Notes under the pieces: generated by a model
The model's input: only the letters and a program-made list of their open reading frames with translations
What the model was told of the DNA's origin: nothing
The model's database searches: none
Position numbers and translations under genes: made by a program
Assembly: GCA_937128785.1 (NCBI GenBank)
Contig: CAKZMS010000007.1
Coordinates: 1 to 17,461, forward strand
Source: an uncultured Opitutaceae bacterium
GTDB lineage: Bacteria > Verrucomicrobiota > Verrucomicrobiia > Opitutales > Opitutaceae
Reading direction: 5' to 3'
Length of the DNA: 17,461 bases
Part shown: piece by piece, positions 14,170 to 17,461 of the stretch
Position numbering within the stretch: the stretch's first letter is position 1
Layout of the letters: every line of letters begins with the position of its first letter

Positions 14170-14400
14170 ATGGCTAAAGCCAAAAAAACGGTGAAGAAAG
14201 CTGCTAAGAAAAAAGCGCCTGCTAAGAAGGCCCCTGCCAAGAAAAAGGCACCGGCTAAGAAGAAGGCACCAGCTAAGAAAAAGGCACCTGCTAAGAAGAA
14301 AGCACCTGCCAAAAAGAAAGCTGTGAAGAAGGCCGTCAAGAAGGCCCCTGCTAAGAAGAAGGCACCGGCCAAAAAGAAGGCCCCCGCCAAGAAGAAGTAA
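14170..14400 (+). CDS. Histone H1-like, lysine/alanine/proline-rich DNA-binding protein
   Basis: The 76-residue product is 38 Lys, 24 Ala, 9 Pro, 3 Val, one Thr and the initiator Met. After MAKAKKTVKKAAKKK it consists of nine APAKK(K) units, broken once by AVKKAVKK. This composition resembles the C-terminal tail of eukaryotic histone H1 and bacterial H1-like proteins that bind and compact DNA by charge; no globular domain is present. The ribosome binding site AGGAAA lies 6 nt before the ATG, and the gene has its own strong terminator, so it is a well-expressed single-gene unit. Codons vary between units (GCT/GCC/GCA, CCT/CCG/CCC), so the repeat is kept at protein level and is not a fresh DNA expansion. 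Nucleoid condensation is the probable role; RNA binding is possible. Confidence 0.9.
   Translation: MAKAKKTVKKAAKKKAPAKKAPAKKKAPAKKKAPAKKKAPAKKKAPAKKKAVKKAVKKAPAKKKAPAKKKAPAKKK
14215..14400 (+). repeat. 18-bp imperfect tandem repeat encoding APAKKK
   Basis: From the first APAKK unit to the stop, the DNA has an 18-base period (one unit is 15 bases) interrupted by the AVKKAVKK segment. Units differ mainly at third positions. The long purine-rich lysine runs (AAG/AAA) make the stretch prone to copy-number change. Confidence 0.85.
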
Positions 14401-14426
14401 GTTAGACTTCACCAAAATAACTCACA

Positions 14427-14456
14427 GCAGCCGTCCTTCGGGACGGCTGCTTTTTT
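14427..14456 (+). terminator. Intrinsic terminator of the histone-like gene
   Basis: A perfect 10-bp GC-rich stem (14427-14436 with 14441-14450) has a TTCG tetraloop and is followed by six T residues (14451-14456). It begins 26 nt after the stop codon. With the opposite gene ending at 14561, it may also limit readthrough between convergent genes. Confidence 0.96.
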
Positions 14457-14560
14457 GTGCACGGGAGTCGGCGTCGCTCATAAGTTAATTACGACTTCGA
14501 CTTCATTAACATTTTTCGACCCGACTCCTTCATGCGTGGCGCCGGGTGTCGGCTAACACC

Positions 14561-14908
14561 TCACTTCACGTCCCACTTGAGCGGTTCCGGTCCCGGTCCC
14601 ACCAGCTCCAACTCCTGCTCGGCTTCCGCATACATTTCTTCGTCGGGCAATTCTTCCAAAGGCGCAAAACGCTCTGATGAAAAACCCAGTTCCTGGGCGT
14701 CGGCATGAAAAGGATCCGCCGGATTGTGCAATTCTGCGAGCAACAGGCCGACCGTGGCGGAATCGCCGGCCTTCACGATCTTTTCGCGGCCCAAAAAGAC
14801 ATCCCGGATGGTGTAGGTGTCCCCTTTGGTGGGGAGTTGCTCGTAAATCGAGCGCACCACGTCGGTAAACGTATCGTTGGTGCAGACCACGCGTTGTCCT
14901 TTTTGCAT
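14561..14908 (-). CDS. Small conserved-type protein, possibly SH3-like
   Basis: The 115-residue product from ATG 14908 begins MQKGQRVVCTNDTF, continues YEQLPTKGDTYTIRDVFLGREKI and VGLLLAELHNPADP, then LGFSSERFAPLEELPDEEMY. The sequence of short strands ending in FSxxRFxPLEEL resembles small SH3-like barrel proteins common in phages and verrucomicrobia-type genomes. I recall the pattern but cannot name a family or function. The tail after residue 90 is very acidic (DEEMYAEAEQELELVGPGPE). The frame is open upstream to a GTG at 14929, but the ATG directly before QKGQRVVC is the natural N-terminus; no strong ribosome binding site is visible for either. It is convergent with the histone-like gene and divergent from the secreted enzyme. 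Confidence 0.7.
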   Translation of the reverse strand: MQKGQRVVCTNDTFTDVVRSIYEQLPTKGDTYTIRDVFLGREKIVKAGDSATVGLLLAELHNPADPFHADAQELGFSSERFAPLEELPDEEMYAEAEQELELVGPGPEPLKWDVK

Positions 14909-15033
14909 CGCGGCAGCGCAAGCGGACACGACGACTTTGGCAAGCCGGTGATTCGCTCTGAAACCAGGGGGAATTTAATTTTCATACCACTTGCACTTTC
15001 CTTGCGCCCAAAGTCGGCCAGTTTGACGGCGGC

Positions 15034-16956
15034 ATGATTACCCCCCGTTTTCGAAGTATACTTTGTGGCGTGCTGCTCACCGGCCTCGTCCCCGCATTGA
15101 GCCTGCGAGCTGGTTCCACGTATGTGGCGCCGACCGCCGCCGAAATGTTCCATGGTTTTCAGGAGCGCCGAGCCGCTATTATTGACGCCTACGTTGAGCG
15201 GGTGGATCCGGAAAACCTCGACCGCGGTGGCCTGCACGATGTCGCGGTGAACTTCCATCAAGGCACCCACCTCGAGTGGGCCCGTGAACGCCTGCGGCGC
15301 ATGTGTGAGAGCCCACGTGGCGCCATGTTCTGGATGTTTCCCATGGTGCTTACCATGAATGCCGGCAAGGAGCACCTGAGCGACGAAGACCTCGCCGTGA
15401 TCCGGGAAGCCTGGCGGACCTACTTCCCTTACCGGGGCGATACCGAAAACCATTGGTTGATGTATTACGCGAGCATCTACCTCGCCGCCGAATACTGGCC
15501 GGACCTGCCCGGCAGTGAATGGTATAACGGGAAAACCTCCGCCGAGAACCGCGCCGAAGCGAAGGAATATCTCATGGAGACGTTTCAGATCACCACCGGG
15601 TATGGCCGTGGCGAATACGACTCCCCGAACTACATCGATCCCTACCTCTCCGCTCTCGCCCTCCTCACCGCCTGGGCGCAGGACCCGGAGTTGCAAAAAC
15701 TCGCCGAGATGCAGCTGGAAGGCGACTTGGCCGACTTCGCCGTGGAAAACATCGGTGGCGTCTACGGCGGAGCGCACAGCCGCATCTATCCAAAACACGC
15801 CATCCAGCCGGCGCTTGCCGCCTCCAGTTCCTTGGCGTGGTTGCTCTGGGGTCAGGGCGAGATGGCCCTCAACGGTTCGGCCCTACTGTTGTCGCTCACG
15901 GGCTACCAACCGCCGGCGATTCTCCAGAAAATCGCCACGGATCGTTCCACGCCCTACGTGCACCGGGAATTGAAACGCACGCGTTGGCGGATGCGCCATG
16001 CCGGCCCCGAATCAATTGACCTCGCCGGCCATCGTACCCAGCCCGTCTACAAATACAGCTACATGACCCCGCACTACATGCTCGGATCGAGCCAAGGCGG
16101 TCTGCTGCAGCCCATCCAACAACAAACTTGGAGCCTGAATTGGCACGAAGCGAAACCCCTAGGCAAAGCCAGCACCTTCTTCGCCCTGCATCCCTACTAC
16201 TCGGCCCTCGAAGGCACGATGTATTTCGGGGCGGACTGGGACACCGTCGTGGACCTGATCGCCCGTTCGAAGGTGGACTATAATTCGCCCGATAAACTCA
16301 TGAGCGGTTCCCCACACGAGCAGGTGTTCCAACACCAGTCCGCCATCATCGGCCTCTACGACATTCCCGAGGGGACGACCTTCCCGCATCTGAACACGTT
16401 TTTCTCCCGCGACCTGAAGCATCGCGTCGAAGATCCCTCGGGTTGGATGTTTGCCCAGGGCGGCCAGACCTACATCGCCTACCGCCCGTTCGTCCCCGGC
16501 GAATGGCGACCGACCGACTGGACCGGACTCCTGGCCGGGGGCGCCGGCGCCTGGATCAGCAGCGGCCACGAGGAATGGGGCACCGGCCACCAGGTCTTCG
16601 TGAGTGAAGCGTCGCAAAACGGCTACGTTGCCCAGTTCGCGTCGATTGATGACTTCGCCGATATCGAGGCCTTCATGACCGCCGTCAAAGCCCTCCCGCT
16701 CAGCATCTCTCTATCCCCCAAAGCGAGCGTCGAATTCACCGCGCTCGACGGCACGGTGATGACCGGCACCTATGGCGAAACGCCCGCGATCAACGGCGAG
16801 CCTCTAGACTACGCCCATTGGCCGCTCTACGAGGGTCCGTTCCTCAACGCCGAACGCGGCGCCAACGTGCTGCACCTCCGCCACGACTCGGAATCCCGCA
16901 TCTTGGATTTCCGCAACGCCACCGTCACTGAAACCGTCGCTCCTTCCCAGCCATGA
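15034..16956 (+). CDS. Secreted protein resembling an alpha-toroid polysaccharide lyase, family unassigned
   Basis: The 640-residue product starts with a signal peptide (MITPRFRSILCGVLLTGLVP, likely cleaved after SLRA near residue 26). Residues about 35-320 are helix-rich with repeated aromatic segments: ENHWLMYYASIYLAAEYWPD (138-157), EYDSPNYIDPYLSALALLTAWA (194-215) and VYGGAHSRIYPKH (243-255). From about 335 the protein is rich in beta strands and aromatics (YSYMTPHYMLGSSQGG, TFFALHPYY, MYFGADWD). This order, an alpha/alpha toroid followed by beta-sandwich sheets, is typical of heparinase-, alginate- and hyaluronate-lyase-like enzymes. Candidate active-site residues are His140, Tyr196-Tyr200 and the Arg/Tyr of AHSRIY. 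No known family is identifiable by eye. It overlaps the next gene by four bases (ATGA), so the two secreted products are co-expressed. Confidence 0.75.
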   Translation: MITPRFRSILCGVLLTGLVPALSLRAGSTYVAPTAAEMFHGFQERRAAIIDAYVERVDPENLDRGGLHDVAVNFHQGTHLEWARERLRRMCESPRGAMFWMFPMVLTMNAGKEHLSDEDLAVIREAWRTYFPYRGDTENHWLMYYASIYLAAEYWPDLPGSEWYNGKTSAENRAEAKEYLMETFQITTGYGRGEYDSPNYIDPYLSALALLTAWAQDPELQKLAEMQLEGDLADFAVENIGGVYGGAHSRIYPKHAIQPALAASSSLAWLLWGQGEMALNGSALLLSLTGYQPPAILQKIATDRSTPYVHRELKRTRWRMRHAGPESIDLAGHRTQPVYKYSYMTPHYMLGSSQGGLLQPIQQQTWSLNWHEAKPLGKASTFFALHPYYSALEGTMYFGADWDTVVDLIARSKVDYNSPDKLMSGSPHEQVFQHQSAIIGLYDIPEGTTFPHLNTFFSRDLKHRVEDPSGWMFAQGGQTYIAYRPFVPGEWRPTDWTGLLAGGAGAWISSGHEEWGTGHQVFVSEASQNGYVAQFASIDDFADIEAFMTAVKALPLSISLSPKASVEFTALDGTVMTGTYGETPAINGEPLDYAHWPLYEGPFLNAERGANVLHLRHDSESRILDFRNATVTETVAPSQP

Positions 16957-17461
16957 GAACCCTGACTGCCCTCCTCTTCGCTTCCGCGGTGGCAATGGCC
17001 ACCGCACAGGCCGAGCCCGCCTCGGTGCTCTTCACTGCCGCCGCTTTTACCAAAGCCCAAAAGAACTCATCCATTCCGACCGACGCTGGCATCTTTGTCC
17101 ACCTGCCCAACCAAGGTTGGGTGCCCTACGGTCCCAAAATCCAACAGGTCAGCAGCGCCGCCGTGGATCCGTCCAATTCCGATCGGGTCTTTCTCGCCTG
17201 CGGCAACGGTATCGTGCGCAGCCTTGATGGCGGGGTGACCTGGCGCATGGTCACCGGCTGGCGCGAGAGCGATATCTACGCGATTCAGATCGATCCTACC
17301 GACGGACAACGCATCTACGCCGCCAGCGGCTGGGGGATCGTGCGCTCGTTTGACGGTGGCGACACGTGGGAGGCGATCAACCAAGGCCTCGGCGAGTATT
17401 TCACCCGCACGATGGTGCTCGACGCGAAGAAGCCGAAACGACTGCTCGCGGGCACCACGAG
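16953..17461 (+). CDS. Secreted Asp-box (BNR) repeat protein, partial (3' end outside window)
   Basis: The frame opens at ATG 16953, overlapping the previous stop (ATGA), and runs off the right edge after 169 codons. The start MRTLTALLFASAVAMATAQA is a signal peptide, cleaved near TAQA-EP. The mature part shows repeated beta-propeller blades with Asp-box motifs: SLDGGVTW and SFDGGDTW, each preceded by a VDPSNSDRVFLA- or IDPTDGQRIYAA-type strand. This is the pattern of sialidase/xyloglucanase-like and VPS10/YCF48-like propellers. Without the rest of the protein I cannot tell a glycosidase from a binding propeller. Its coupling to the lyase-like gene suggests work on the same extracellular polymer. 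Confidence 0.8.
   Translation, partial: MRTLTALLFASAVAMATAQAEPASVLFTAAAFTKAQKNSSIPTDAGIFVHLPNQGWVPYGPKIQQVSSAAVDPSNSDRVFLACGNGIVRSLDGGVTWRMVTGWRESDIYAIQIDPTDGQRIYAASGWGIVRSFDGGDTWEAINQGLGEYFTRTMVLDAKKPKRLLAGTT

Noticed and set aside
13998..14390. Minus-strand ORF encoding repeated LAGAFF units, looking like a membrane repeat protein
   Set aside because: It is the exact complement of the Lys/Ala/Pro histone-like gene, which has a ribosome binding site and terminator on the plus strand.
14170..14400. Regularly repeated DNA that could be mistaken for a CRISPR array
   Set aside because: The units are 18 bp with no spacers and encode a continuous Lys/Ala/Pro protein.
14773..15798. 341-codon minus-strand ORF
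   Set aside because: It lies opposite the secreted lyase-like gene and the small SH3-like gene, and has no coherent domain; GC-rich antisense shadow.

Overview
The window is GC-rich bacterial chromosome with gene-dense, mostly housekeeping content. The gene style suggests a verrucomicrobium close to Opitutaceae: a lysine/alanine/proline histone H1-like protein, a stand-alone 23S-intervening-type four-helix-bundle gene, and secreted polysaccharide-degradation-type genes. That placement is an inference from gene style; there is no rRNA in the window to confirm it.

Layout. 1-2363 (minus strand): the start of a membrane protein that runs off the left edge, a four-helix-bundle (23S rRNA intervening sequence-type) gene bracketed by inverted TTCTCG hexamer arrays, and miaB. 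2364-2860 is a gene-poor gap. 2861-6333 (plus strand): a helical-repeat protein whose frame is cut by a single TAG but stays open and codon-like for 105 more codons, a tiny TTG-started membrane protein, a type I DAHP synthase, and an AlkD-type DNA alkylation repair protein overlapping it by 4 nt. A strong palindrome lies between alkD-like and the convergent minus-strand group 6444-8823 (rlmN, a VOC protein and a PHP-family phosphoesterase; the last two overlap by one base).

8958-13466 (plus strand): pdxH, a soluble PAS hybrid histidine kinase, a SixA-type phosphohistidine phosphatase 18 nt downstream of the kinase, a lipoate ligase/octanoyltransferase-fold protein, and a CaCA-fold membrane protein in which both signature glutamates read as asparagine. 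13473-14560 holds an unidentified minus-strand gene, an upstream region with a stem-loop, and the histone-like gene with a textbook intrinsic terminator. 14561-14908 (minus) is a small putative SH3-like protein. 15034-17461 (plus) is a two-gene operon with a 4-nt overlap: a secreted 640-residue protein that looks like an alpha-toroid polysaccharide lyase but that I cannot place in a family, and the start of a secreted Asp-box (BNR) repeat protein.

How the genes work together: most neighbours look only loosely related (RNA modification, cofactor metabolism, shikimate entry). The pairs likely to be functionally linked are the kinase with its SixA-like phosphatase, the PHP and VOC genes through translational coupling, and the two secreted proteins at the right end. 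The observations most worth following are the four-helix-bundle cassette with its pairing flanks, the in-frame amber codon, the unassigned secreted enzyme pair, the Asn-for-Glu exchanger and the histone-like repeat gene.
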